In this document: positions 43,271 to 52,617 of the stretch, one piece after another | How positions within the stretch are numbered: the stretch's first letter is position 1 | Layout: every line of letters begins with the position of its first letter | Assembly: GCA_944322585.1 (NCBI GenBank) | Contig: CALUPB010000001.1 | Coordinates: 248,001 to 312,000, forward strand | Length of the DNA stretch: 64,000 nucleotides | From: an uncultured Bacteroidales bacterium | GTDB lineage: Bacteria; Bacteroidota; Bacteroidia; Bacteroidales; UBA932 | Direction: 5' to 3' | Position numbers and translations under genes: made by a program | The notes under the pieces: generated by a model | What the model was told of the DNA's origin: nothing | Database searches by the model: none | Seen by the model: only the letters and a program-made list of their open reading frames with translations

Positions 43271-44750
43271 TTACGGATTATACTTCTCAGCCCTCCAGCT
43301 GCCGACAGTACGTGTGGACGAATCGAAATTGACACCTATCTTGACGAGTTTTCTTCCATCCGCCTCGTATGGCACAAGATATCCTTTTCTGTCAATCTGT
43401 TCCAATGCTTCATCCGCACTGCCGTCAAGTTTAAATTCAAAGACATATATATGACTCTCTGTCCTGATCACGGCATCAGCCCTCCCGACAGCACTTCTGA
43501 CCTCACTTTCAACATATTGTCCCATCATTGAGAACAGCAGATAGAAAATCGTATGATAATGCTTTTCCTCTTTATTATTCAAAGTATAAGGTATAGAGGC
43601 GAAATATGCTGTCAACCGCTCCATACAATCCTGTATATCATTGCGGCGCAAAGCTTTCACAAGCCCTACGACAAGAGAATTCGATGATATTCCTGAAGAG
43701 CCGGTATAATTAGGGAGCAATGACCCGATAAATCCGAGACGGACTTCCTCATTAGGATATGCCAGAGTATATTCCATATATTCCGGATCATAATCCTTAA
43801 TAGTCAGGTATCCGCTCTGATACATGAATGGCAACGGATCCTTAATCTGCTCTATCGGGACATCGAAATCCTCTGCGGCAGCCCTGATCCCAGACTCCAG
43901 ACTTTCCACATCCAATTCACTCCTGTCCAGAAGATCTATCAGGAAAGAAGGCGTGCCTGTAGAAAACCAGTATCTTTCATACCGTAGTCTCCCCGTTTTC
44001 CCGCGCCAGCACCTCCACATCATGATGCAACTGGGAGGCGAGTTCATCTGCCGTAATACCGCATATCGCACTGAAACAATCTTTCATGCTGATATTCTGA
44101 AGACTGTTCAATTCGCTGAATATACTCATCTGACTGTATTTCGTAACTCCTGTAATGAAGACGAACCTCAGATACGGATCATTTTTCTTTATAACGCTGT
44201 AAAAGCTACGCAACATATTCCTCAACCGGGCCTGCAATTGCGGATTGTCTGCACTATCCAAAAGAGGAGCATCGTATTCATCGACGAGAAAGACCACTTG
44301 CCTACCGGTCATCGCGTATGCTCTGCGGATAATTCCCTGCATCCGTTCAGCCGGTGTCTTCTCCAGAGGGTCACTGCCATAGAGTCGCTCCCATTCCGTA
44401 AGCTGAATACGGAATTGTCCTTCCAGATCTTCCAGACTGAAATATTTCGTACCGCTGAAATCAAAATGCAGTACAGGATACTCAACCCAATCCTTTTCAA
44501 GACCTGCTATTGCAAGGCCTTCGAACAGTTCTTTCCTGCCGGAAAAATAAGCATCCAGAGTCGACACCAGAAGACTTTTCCCGAACCAGCGCGGACGGCT
44601 CAAAAAATAAATGCTGTTAACAGAGACAAGATCATAAATGACAGCCGTCTTGTCCACATATACAAAACCTTCCTTACGTATCTTCTCGAATGTCTGTATC
44701 CCTATAGGGTAACGTCTCCTCTCCTGTTCCATGATAGTGTCTTTTCGCAT
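43271..44750 (-). pseudogene. Broken AAA-ATPase_like / PD-(D/E)XK nuclease protein
   Basis: Two overlapping frames together give one family member of about 500 residues. The first (44750-43977) has RPRWFGKSLLVSTLDAYF (Walker A region), FLVDEYDAP (Walker B) and FVFITGVTKYS, and stops after ARENGETTV. The second resumes with YWFSTGTPSFLIDLL and ends in the PDDEXK_9 nuclease domain (YHTIFYLLFSMMGQYVESE, VFEFKLDGSADEAL). The family's YDGYxF...NPFSLL segment of about 40 residues is missing at the junction (base about 43985), with a frameshift. Composition is more AT-rich than its neighbours, in keeping with acquired DNA. Function of the intact family is unknown. Confidence 0.85.
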
Positions 44751-44803
44751 ACATACAAAGTAAACAAATTATTTCCACTTGGACAACCGGCATGGAATGA
44801 TAA

Positions 44804-44841
44804 CATAAAAGGGCCGGGCGGGGTACAAACCCGGCCCGGCC
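44804..44841 (-). terminator. GC-rich hairpin after the SusCD operon
   Basis: On the minus strand GGGCCGGG (44837-44830) pairs with CCCGGCCC (44818-44811), followed by TTTTATG. It lies about 150 nt beyond the last stop of the operon and probably ends it. Confidence 0.65.
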
Positions 44842-44989
44842 ACCGACATTATATACTAAATCATACTTATGAAATAGCCTTATTGAAAACTCAAATTCCG
44901 CAAGCTCTCAATCACACTGATATTCGTGGGCCAGTACGGTTTGCGAAAATTGAGTCAAAACAGCCGCCGCTGCAGTTCCGGCATTCGGA

Positions 44990-47900
44990 TTATAACGTGC
45001 GGACCTGCGAAGCCCCTTTCCGGACAGAAACTGCCGCCGGTTTACTCCGGGTACCGGTCTGCAACTGTATGAAACCGGCCTCGGAGGATGACGGCATACC
45101 TGCTCCGGCATATGCGGATGACCCGGCAAAGCCTGATCCGGCTCGTACTGAAGCCGCCTTGCGGACAGCTCCGGACGCCTCTCCGCTACGTGTAAGAGTG
45201 TACGGGCCTACACTGTAGTCGCTGACGGTGTATCCTGGCTTGAACAGATCCAGAGACTCATAATATTGGCCTCCGCTGTAAAGGGTATAGTCCATTCCCG
45301 TCACCTGATATTCCTTACCGTCAGAAGGCAGGGTGAACTTGCCCATCGTAAGGGTGACAGAGCCGTCACTTCCGTACGTACCCGTACAAAGGGCATTGTC
45401 TGTCACCCAGACATACGGCTTGCCGTTCTGCTGGAAACGGTATCTGAGATATACATAGTACATGCCTACCATTCCGTAATAATCGCCGGTAGAGACCGAA
45501 ACGTTGCCGTCCGCATAGTCCATGATGAACGGTGCGGTATCCCTGTCTCCCATTGTGGTGATACCCCAGCCGGACACGAGGAAACTCTCGTTCACCCTGT
45601 AAGGCTCGACAGTGACAGTGAATGTCTGCGGCTGCCCGGTAATCTCTGAGGATGCCGAGGTAACAGTCCACGTCCCTATATATCTCTCATAGTCAGCCTC
45701 TCCTTCAGGTGCCGGTTCAGTGCTGGCCGTGACTGCCTCGATCGTGGTACCATGGACATTCTTCGCCATGACCACCAACATATATTCGGTACCGGCTTCC
45801 AGATCGGTAGCAGAGATGGAATATCCTGTCTCGGAATTGATATTGTCGATATTGGCATCAGAGAAAGAAGCCCCGTACCGGTTGCAGAGCTGCTCGTATC
45901 CGCCCATCTCTTCAACTCTGAGCTCCACTATTTCCTTGGTACCCAACACATACCTGCATGACTTCACATCAGTTCCCTTGATATTGACATCGAACTCATA
46001 GTATCCCGTCCCGGATTTCGGGGTCATCGAAAGAACCAGAACGGGCACATCCTTGGTTCCGTCGCTGATCCCGCCCCAATCGAGCGGAATATAAGAATAG
46101 TCCGCCATCTTCTCGCATCCTGCGAATGTATCGTTGTGATTCTTGATCACGGCGAATCCATTCTCGGTTGACCTTTCATACAGATGCACCTTCACACCGT
46201 CCACGACAGTATACGGTGACTCACCGGTAAAATTGGAACAGCCGTTGAACACAAGATTGGCGGAAGTGACTTTGACCATGCTGTCGAAAATACCAGTCGG
46301 CAAAGAGGCAAGGGACGTACAGTTCTCGAACATCTGGTTCATCGTAGTGACGGAAGCAAAGTCATCGAACAGTCCTTCCGGGACACTGACAAGTGAGGTA
46401 CAGTTCTGGAACATATACGCAGCCGATGTACCGGTGCTTACGCTTGACGGGAAATAGTCTGCCGGAACGGTTGTGATAGCTGAACAGCCTTTCCACATTC
46501 CCGGAACGGTTTTCAATGATGTCATATGACTGATGGACGGAAATTCCGTCATCCTGACACAATCTTCGTACAGATAGCTTGCCGTAGTGACAGCAGAAAG
46601 GTTTTTGAACACATCCGAAGGAAGATTTCCAAGAGAAGAACACCCGCTGAACAGGCTGTTGATATTGGTCACTTTCGTAAACACATCCAACAACCCTTCA
46701 GGAACTGTCTCCAGAGCGGAACAGCCCTTGAACATGGTGGCAATGTTCGTCACGGACGACATACCGGCGAACAGTCCGGCAGGGACAGACTTCAACGAAG
46801 AACACAGATTGAACATGCTTGAAATATTTGTCACTTTCGTCTGCGAAGCGAACAGGTTTTCCGGAACGGTCTCTATGGCGGTGCATTCCTTGAAAAGATT
46901 TGCCATATTGGTGACTTCGGTCTGCTTAGAGAACAGGTCAGCCGGGATTTCCTTCAATGACGCACACCCGACAAAAAGGCTTGACATGTCCGTAATGGCA
47001 GGACATGACGCAAACAAACCGGCAGGGATTGCCGTCAGGGAGGCGCAGTCGTTGAACATGGAGCCGACATCGGTCAGACCTGTCGCGGCTGAGAGCAGGT
47101 TTTCAGGGACACTGAGCAGAGAGGTACATCCGTCGAACATGTTGCCTGCCTTGGTGACGGCAGCGAACGCCCCGTCCGAAGGCTCAGGTACGGAAGTGAT
47201 CGAAGTATTGTACCGGAAAGCCCCGTCAAGGGATGTGGCTCCGAGAGTACCCCACTGGAGGACAGCCGTAATGGCCGGAGCGATATTCTTGTTGATGTTG
47301 CTTCCGTTGATTTCCTCCGCTGTCCCCTTGATTGTCACATAATATGTTCCGGATTCCGCATAAGTGTGGAAAGCCCTTGCGTTTACAGTGGTTATATCCT
47401 TCTGTACGGTCTCGGAAGTGCCGTCACCCCAGTTGACCGTGACATCCACATTGCCGTACAGAGGAAGGTATACCTGATTGGAATACTTTGCCGCGGATGA
47501 AGATGTATATTCCTGGGCATTCACCTGAAGCACCATGACATCAGGCTCATAGTCCGCAATCTGGAATATCAGTATCGTCTCCACTGTCGCGCCTCCCGAT
47601 ACAAGCCCGACCTCCGCCTGACGCGGGAAGTCAGTGTCATTGGCAGATACCGAGAACGAGATTGTCTCCTCACGCAACTCACCCTTCGTATCGACAACGG
47701 ATATCCAGCTCTGCGCATCCTCAGGTATTGACACCTCATAATCCATATCAGTCTCGACATCGACCGACACTGCCCCCCCTGACGCAGGGACCTCGACAGA
47801 AGATGTGCTTATGTTCAGAACACCTGTTATGAAAGTCAGTGTACGCATCACTGTCTTGTAGCCGCCGTCGTTGGCAAGGACAATGACCTTGCCCGTAGAC

Positions 47901-48682
47901 CCCTCGGCAGGAGCCGTAATCTCTATGGTGCCTGACAGGCCGTCTTCCGCGAGTTTCACTTCCGCCTTCCAGCCTTCACCAGCAATGGCCTCCACGACTG
48001 CATTTTCATCCGCACCTGTAAGACTGAACGGAACAGAAACCGTCTCTCCCGGACCTACGAATTCTTCCGACGGCTCGAACACGATACCGAACTGCCGGTA
48101 TATCTCTAAAGTGAGCACAGAATCATCCGCCAAAGTGATATGGACAAGTTTTCCGTCCTCGCTGAGTTCCACTCCCTTGAAAACAGACGGATCTGCATCG
48201 GCCTGAGCCTTGCCGCATTCCTGCCATGAAGTACCGTTGTCATAAGAGACATACCAGTATCCTTCCTCTATCTTGAACTGAGGCGTGACTCCGTCATTTC
48301 CGTCCTCGCCGACCACAGGCAGTTTCTGTCCCTCATCGTCCAGGACAAACTCCCCGTCTACGGTCCAATACTTGACACCGTCCTCCTCTTTCACACCTAT
48401 CTGCGGAGAACTGCCGGCATCCCCGTCCTTGACAGTAATGCTCGACTGGACTCCTGCCGAATTGATGATCAGAAGAGTGTAACTGCCGTCTTCGTTCTCC
48501 CTGACATCGGATATGAACTTCTTGCCCGAAATCAGGTTCTGGAGGTCATCGACTTTGGACTGCAGAGCCTCTACCTGAGACTCGAGAGCCGTCAGACGGT
48601 CGTCAAGCTCTCCGATCTGCTCCTTCATGCCGGCACATCCGCAGACAAACAGCACAAAGGCCAATAAGAAGAATTTTTTCAT
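44990..48682 (-). CDS. Giant surface lipoprotein: DUF4988-like stalk, BACON, PKD-like, 27-residue BspA/DUF285-like repeats
   Basis: 1230 residues. Lipobox CGC (Cys16), then a coiled coil (about 20-52, LDDRLTALESQVEALQSKVD), a DUF4988/PL29-N-like region with GxDG repeats (about 70-165), Ig/BACON-like modules (about 205-380), a PKD-like WGDGTSETV segment, and about 12 repeats of the form SSMFNxCSSLKSVPAGLFAGMSSVTNI (46215-47160). A FN3-like domain and a GTWTVTS beta-domain follow, and then a basic Ala/Ser/Gly tail. No catalytic motif; likely binding or adhesion. The start at 48682 gives the signal peptide. Last gene of the SusCD operon. Confidence 0.7.
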   Translation of the reverse strand: MKKFFLLAFVLFVCGCAGMKEQIGELDDRLTALESQVEALQSKVDDLQNLISGKKFISDVRENEDGSYTLLIINSAGVQSSITVKDGDAGSSPQIGVKEEDGVKYWTVDGEFVLDDEGQKLPVVGEDGNDGVTPQFKIEEGYWYVSYDNGTSWQECGKAQADADPSVFKGVELSEDGKLVHITLADDSVLTLEIYRQFGIVFEPSEEFVGPGETVSVPFSLTGADENAVVEAIAGEGWKAEVKLAEDGLSGTIEITAPAEGSTGKVIVLANDGGYKTVMRTLTFITGVLNISTSSVEVPASGGAVSVDVETDMDYEVSIPEDAQSWISVVDTKGELREETISFSVSANDTDFPRQAEVGLVSGGATVETILIFQIADYEPDVMVLQVNAQEYTSSSAAKYSNQVYLPLYGNVDVTVNWGDGTSETVQKDITTVNARAFHTYAESGTYYVTIKGTAEEINGSNINKNIAPAITAVLQWGTLGATSLDGAFRYNTSITSVPEPSDGAFAAVTKAGNMFDGCTSLLSVPENLLSAATGLTDVGSMFNDCASLTAIPAGLFASCPAITDMSSLFVGCASLKEIPADLFSKQTEVTNMANLFKECTAIETVPENLFASQTKVTNISSMFNLCSSLKSVPAGLFAGMSSVTNIATMFKGCSALETVPEGLLDVFTKVTNINSLFSGCSSLGNLPSDVFKNLSAVTTASYLYEDCVRMTEFPSISHMTSLKTVPGMWKGCSAITTVPADYFPSSVSTGTSAAYMFQNCTSLVSVPEGLFDDFASVTTMNQMFENCTSLASLPTGIFDSMVKVTSANLVFNGCSNFTGESPYTVVDGVKVHLYERSTENGFAVIKNHNDTFAGCEKMADYSYIPLDWGGISDGTKDVPVLVLSMTPKSGTGYYEFDVNIKGTDVKSCRYVLGTKEIVELRVEEMGGYEQLCNRYGASFSDANIDNINSETGYSISATDLEAGTEYMLVVMAKNVHGTTIEAVTASTEPAPEGEADYERYIGTWTVTSASSEITGQPQTFTVTVEPYRVNESFLVSGWGITTMGDRDTAPFIMDYADGNVSVSTGDYYGMVGMYYVYLRYRFQQNGKPYVWVTDNALCTGTYGSDGSVTLTMGKFTLPSDGKEYQVTGMDYTLYSGGQYYESLDLFKPGYTVSDYSVGPYTLTRSGEASGAVRKAASVRAGSGFAGSSAYAGAGMPSSSEAGFIQLQTGTRSKPAAVSVRKGASQVRTL

Positions 48683-48709
48683 AATAATAGTGTTATTAAA
48701 ATAATATAA

Positions 48710-48735
48710 GGCCGGGCGAATGTCTCCGCCCGGCC
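48710..48735 (-). terminator. Internal GC hairpin, possible attenuator in the operon
   Basis: A perfect 9-bp stem GGCCGGGCG/CGCCCGGCC with an 8-nt loop lies in the 87-bp gap between the two BspA-like genes. On the minus strand it is followed by the T/A-rich TTATATTATTTT. It resembles the hairpin at 44811 and may reduce transcription into the last gene. Confidence 0.55.
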
Positions 48736-48769
48736 ATAATACCCTATCGGTCATGATGTCCGGACGGGA

Positions 48770-51139
48770 CTACAGCCAGCCGGAATAGGATTCCGCAATG
48801 GTGGAATAGTCCGTCAGTCCGGTGCAGCCTTCAAAGCATCCGGCAGTGGTCTTCACTGCAGAGAATACATCGCTGTCACCTCTCTCATAAAGGTGATATT
48901 TCACTCCTTCTATCTCAGAGTACGGTGACTCTCCCGTCAAAGCCGTACATCCGGAGAATGTATCTCCGAAATTGGTGACTTTCATACAGTCATCGAAAAC
49001 AGAGACCGGCACTGAAGCCAACGAAGTACAGCCCATGAAAGCCGCATTACAGTTCGTCACCTTGGACATCCCGGCAAAAATCCCCTCCGGGACGGATGTC
49101 AGAGAAGTACAGTTCATGAACACATCGGAAAGATTGGTTACTGCTGTCATCCCGCTGAAAATGCCGGCCGATATCGACTGCAGAGCAGTACATCCGCTGA
49201 ACGCAGCTGAGATATTCGTCACGGCTGTCATACCGGCAAAAATATTGTCCGGTACATTTTCAAAAAGTACACAGTCCGCAAACACACTTGATATATTCTT
49301 GTTTGCAGTCTGCTCCCTGAAGATACCTGCCGGAATGGATGTCAGTGAGGTACATCCACTGAACGCTGCAGAAACGCTTGTCACTGCCGTAAGTCCGGAA
49401 AATATGTTCTCCGGAATGGAAGCAAGTCCTGTACAGCCCTTGAATACGTTTGCCAGGGTAGTGGCTGATGTCTGGTTCCTGAAGATACCTTCAGGGATGG
49501 AAGTAAGGCCGGTGCATCCGTTGAATGCTCCGGAGACATTGGTCACTGATGTCAAATCGGCGAAAATATCTTCAGGAACGGATTTCAGGCCGGTACAGCC
49601 GCTGAAAATGTTGCTGATATTAGTCACTGTTGACATTTGAGCCGTAAATACATCCGGCACAGACGTCAGGCTTGTACACCCGCTGAACAGGCTGGACAGA
49701 TTTGTCACTGCCGTAAGCCCTTCAAACAGATTTTCAGGCACACTTGTCAAAGACGTACAATTGCCGAACAGGAAAGAGAAATTCTCGGCACTTGTGCAAT
49801 CTTTAAACAGTCCTTCAGGGAAAGAAGTTATCGCAGTCCCGTAAAATCCCTGAAGGAATCCATCTTCAGGATTACAGCCTTCGAAGGCATCCGGAGCGAT
49901 GGTCGTCAGCGAGCTGCAGTTCTTGAATATCATACTGAACCTCGTGGCCTGCGAACATCCTGCGAAAAGCCGTGCAGGAACTTCCTTCAAGGACGAACAA
50001 CCCAAAAAAGCTGAATATGTATCGATCAACGGCACACCTGCAAACATTGCTTCAGGAATTGACTCAAGGGATTCATTCCCGACAAAGCAATTGTAAATAT
50101 CCGTCAACAGGGCAAAGGAATCTTCTGCCGGAGGAGCTATAGTCCTAAGATTGGAACAATATGCAAAAGCATAGCGCATCTGCTCAAGGCCTATGTTCCC
50201 CCACTGCTTGATGGCAGTAACATAATCCCTATAAGGGACGAAACCGTTTGTATCATTTCCACGGAGACTCGACACCTTGCCGACTATGCTGATGTCATAT
50301 ACTCCAGCCTCGGCATACTGATGGACAGGATAACCGGCAAGGACACGGGTCATGCTTCCGTCACCCCAATCGACAAGACAATTGATATAGGCAGAAGTGT
50401 TGTCGATAGGAAGAGCCATCATGTTATTCGTTTCCGAGCCGACAGTGACTTCGATAATCATGGCAGAGGACGATGTCGTGAACTGGGAAACCGGAAGCAC
50501 GACAGGATTGTCCCCTTCACCTGTGGCGATAGTGACGGAACCCTCACGTATTCCTATGGTATTGTTCTCTCCGGCAGTAATGGTAAATCCCGTCTCATCC
50601 TGTTCGACGGAGATCCAGTTCGCATCCGGGGTAACGGTCCAGCTTTCGGCCGAAGAGACGCCTACCCTGTACTCGTCCCCCTCCGCTGCAAGGATCACAT
50701 CGGTATCCTCACCTTCCAGAGCAAGGTCAATCTGCACCGGAGCCTCTTCCCCGGCCACAGCCTGAAGGATTACCACATTCGCAGAGACCGAACCTGCACC
50801 ATTGGAAGCGACCACCTTGAAATTGGCTACACGGCCGAGGCTCTGTCCGTTTTCGGATGCGACTATCCTCAATACGGAATTGTCCGCCTCCGCTGCACAC
50901 CACTGTCCCGTGCCTCCCTCGACCGTCCATGCGCAGTTGGATGTCACAGTCAGTTCGACGGTACCTCCGGTGGCAGAGAAAGTCACATCTGCCCCGAGGC
51001 CGTCCTCGTCCACTGTTGTCCCCGCAGAAGAGGATGCCAGCTGAAGCTGCGGCTGTTCATCAGGCTGCTCTGTCTTGGAACATGCCAGTGCAAGCCCCAA
51101 GGCCATGCACACTGTAATAAATCTGAATATGTTTTTCAT
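48770..51139 (-). CDS. BACON / BspA-like repeat surface lipoprotein
   Basis: 789 residues. Lipobox LAC (Cys20), two BACON-like domains (about 45-130 and 135-225), a PKD-like segment with VDWGDGSMTRV, then about 16 repeats of 27 residues (48935-50185), typified by SSLFSGCTSLTSVPENLFEGLTAVTNL, ending in TGESPY and DYSTIAESYSGWL. It is a paralogue of the downstream 1230-residue protein, but lacks its stalk and C-terminal domains. Such Cys-containing repeats form solenoids that bind proteins or glycans. No catalytic motif. Confidence 0.75.
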   Translation of the reverse strand: MKNIFRFITVCMALGLALACSKTEQPDEQPQLQLASSSAGTTVDEDGLGADVTFSATGGTVELTVTSNCAWTVEGGTGQWCAAEADNSVLRIVASENGQSLGRVANFKVVASNGAGSVSANVVILQAVAGEEAPVQIDLALEGEDTDVILAAEGDEYRVGVSSAESWTVTPDANWISVEQDETGFTITAGENNTIGIREGSVTIATGEGDNPVVLPVSQFTTSSSAMIIEVTVGSETNNMMALPIDNTSAYINCLVDWGDGSMTRVLAGYPVHQYAEAGVYDISIVGKVSSLRGNDTNGFVPYRDYVTAIKQWGNIGLEQMRYAFAYCSNLRTIAPPAEDSFALLTDIYNCFVGNESLESIPEAMFAGVPLIDTYSAFLGCSSLKEVPARLFAGCSQATRFSMIFKNCSSLTTIAPDAFEGCNPEDGFLQGFYGTAITSFPEGLFKDCTSAENFSFLFGNCTSLTSVPENLFEGLTAVTNLSSLFSGCTSLTSVPDVFTAQMSTVTNISNIFSGCTGLKSVPEDIFADLTSVTNVSGAFNGCTGLTSIPEGIFRNQTSATTLANVFKGCTGLASIPENIFSGLTAVTSVSAAFSGCTSLTSIPAGIFREQTANKNISSVFADCVLFENVPDNIFAGMTAVTNISAAFSGCTALQSISAGIFSGMTAVTNLSDVFMNCTSLTSVPEGIFAGMSKVTNCNAAFMGCTSLASVPVSVFDDCMKVTNFGDTFSGCTALTGESPYSEIEGVKYHLYERGDSDVFSAVKTTAGCFEGCTGLTDYSTIAESYSGWL

Positions 51140-51151
51140 GACTCTTCTGCT

Positions 51152-52573
51152 TTAACGTTTGATTGGTATTATTTCCGTTATGCTCTCCGCCGGAACGAAT
51201 TCATCGACCTGATGGACTTCGATGTTGCCCTTCAGCCTTACAGGAGCAGCCGTCACGGTTTCTCCGCCAGCCGCTTCAGGCCTTGTAATCGTCGGAAGAT
51301 AGACAAACGGCCAGTTGGAGAACATCGTATATTGTCCGGTCGATATATTCGCACCTATAAGCCCGAGATATTCGTATTTCCTTTCTTCTCCATCCACTTC
51401 GGCATATACGCCCGATATGGACATAGAACTGTAATCAGCGGACAAGACTATAGGTGCTTCACTCAAAATAAAGCCTTTCGTTGCCGGATCGAACAGAGTG
51501 ACAAACAGGTAATATGACGAAGCGCCGGATGATACTCGGGCTACCGGATTGGTTTCGTATGAACATGGAATAAACAGGGAATTCTCCGCCGCGATGTCCA
51601 CTCCGGTCAGGAAAGAAAAAGAATCGTCGAACAGCCCGCTCATCAGCATATAATGATAGTTAGGGACTCCGACAGCGGTGAACGCGTCTTCATATGCCTC
51701 ATCAGAATATCCCCATGTCTTCGAAGCGCTGTCATAGACATACTGTCTGTCGGAAGTCATGACCCAGTCACCCGCAAGGACGGTATAGAGGTCCGGATAC
51801 ATCATTTCCGGTGAAAAAATCGCACCGGTGTATGTACCCCTGTATTCAAACGTCATATCCCCCTCACCGTACGAGCCGTATGCCCCGAGGACATATCCGC
51901 CTGATACACGGTCGACACTCAATACCCCTTCCACCGGATAACCCGTGCCAGCCACTACGGTGACGGCATCTGTCAGGTCATAGGTACCTGCCTGCAGGGT
52001 GACATCGGCAGGATCCGCCGCGAGAGCAGCCTGAAGATAAAAATCACCGCTCATGAGATACAGAGTATAGACTCCGTCACGGAATTCCCCGTATGCCGCA
52101 TCAACCACCACAGGAGTCGTTATGGAATGAGTGAAAGATACATTGTCGCAGGAAAATCCCATCACATTGCCCTCGGCATCCGTCAGCTCTCCGTTCATCC
52201 TGCAGCTGCCGTCGGAAGCGATTACATAGACCGTTGCCTCCACGGCAGCATGTACTCCGTCTTCCCAGATCCACATGGCACCCGGTTCCACCGCATATTC
52301 TTCTTCTGAAGAAGACATCCTGTAAGAGCCCGTCATCGGGACAGGAGCTTCCGAAAGAAGCCCCTCCCTCTGACTGGAAAGTGTAAACTCAACCGTCTGG
52401 TCTGCTCCCCCTAAAGAGACGGAATAGGAGCCGTCCGCATCATTGTAGACGGCGGACACGACATCCACCGTACCGGTCTCGGTAACAGGACCTCCGGCAG
52501 GTTCCTCGGTACATGCCGCCATTGTCATCAGGGACAGTACCGGCACTATCATGTATTTGAATTGTAATGACAT
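51152..52573 (-). CDS. SusCD-operon lipoprotein of unknown function
   Basis: A 473-residue lipoprotein with signal peptide ending TMAAC (Cys21). It is rich in short beta strands, with repeated GSYSVSLGGADQTVEF- and YTLYLMSGDFYLQAAL-like units that look like two related beta domains, then a C-terminal region starting LAGDWVMTSDRQYVYD. It resembles no enzyme I know. The position (12 bp before the BspA-like gene, 44 bp after the BACON gene) suggests a surface substrate-binding lipoprotein. Confidence 0.6.
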   Translation of the reverse strand: MSLQFKYMIVPVLSLMTMAACTEEPAGGPVTETGTVDVVSAVYNDADGSYSVSLGGADQTVEFTLSSQREGLLSEAPVPMTGSYRMSSSEEEYAVEPGAMWIWEDGVHAAVEATVYVIASDGSCRMNGELTDAEGNVMGFSCDNVSFTHSITTPVVVDAAYGEFRDGVYTLYLMSGDFYLQAALAADPADVTLQAGTYDLTDAVTVVAGTGYPVEGVLSVDRVSGGYVLGAYGSYGEGDMTFEYRGTYTGAIFSPEMMYPDLYTVLAGDWVMTSDRQYVYDSASKTWGYSDEAYEDAFTAVGVPNYHYMLMSGLFDDSFSFLTGVDIAAENSLFIPCSYETNPVARVSSGASSYYLFVTLFDPATKGFILSEAPIVLSADYSSMSISGVYAEVDGEERKYEYLGLIGANISTGQYTMFSNWPFVYLPTITRPEAAGGETVTAAPVRLKGNIEVHQVDEFVPAESITEIIPIKR

Positions 52574-52617
52574 ATGTCAAAGTTTTTTCTTGGTTATATC
52601 AATAAGTCATCATGTAA

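Noticed and set aside
43824-45218. 464-residue open frame on the plus strand
   Set aside because: It lies antisense to the broken ATPase gene and the end of the giant lipoprotein; its sequence has no domain, signal or promoter and is a composition shadow.
50321-51517. 398-residue plus-strand frame opposite the BspA-like lipoprotein
   Set aside because: It runs across two real genes and their gap and has no start context or motif.
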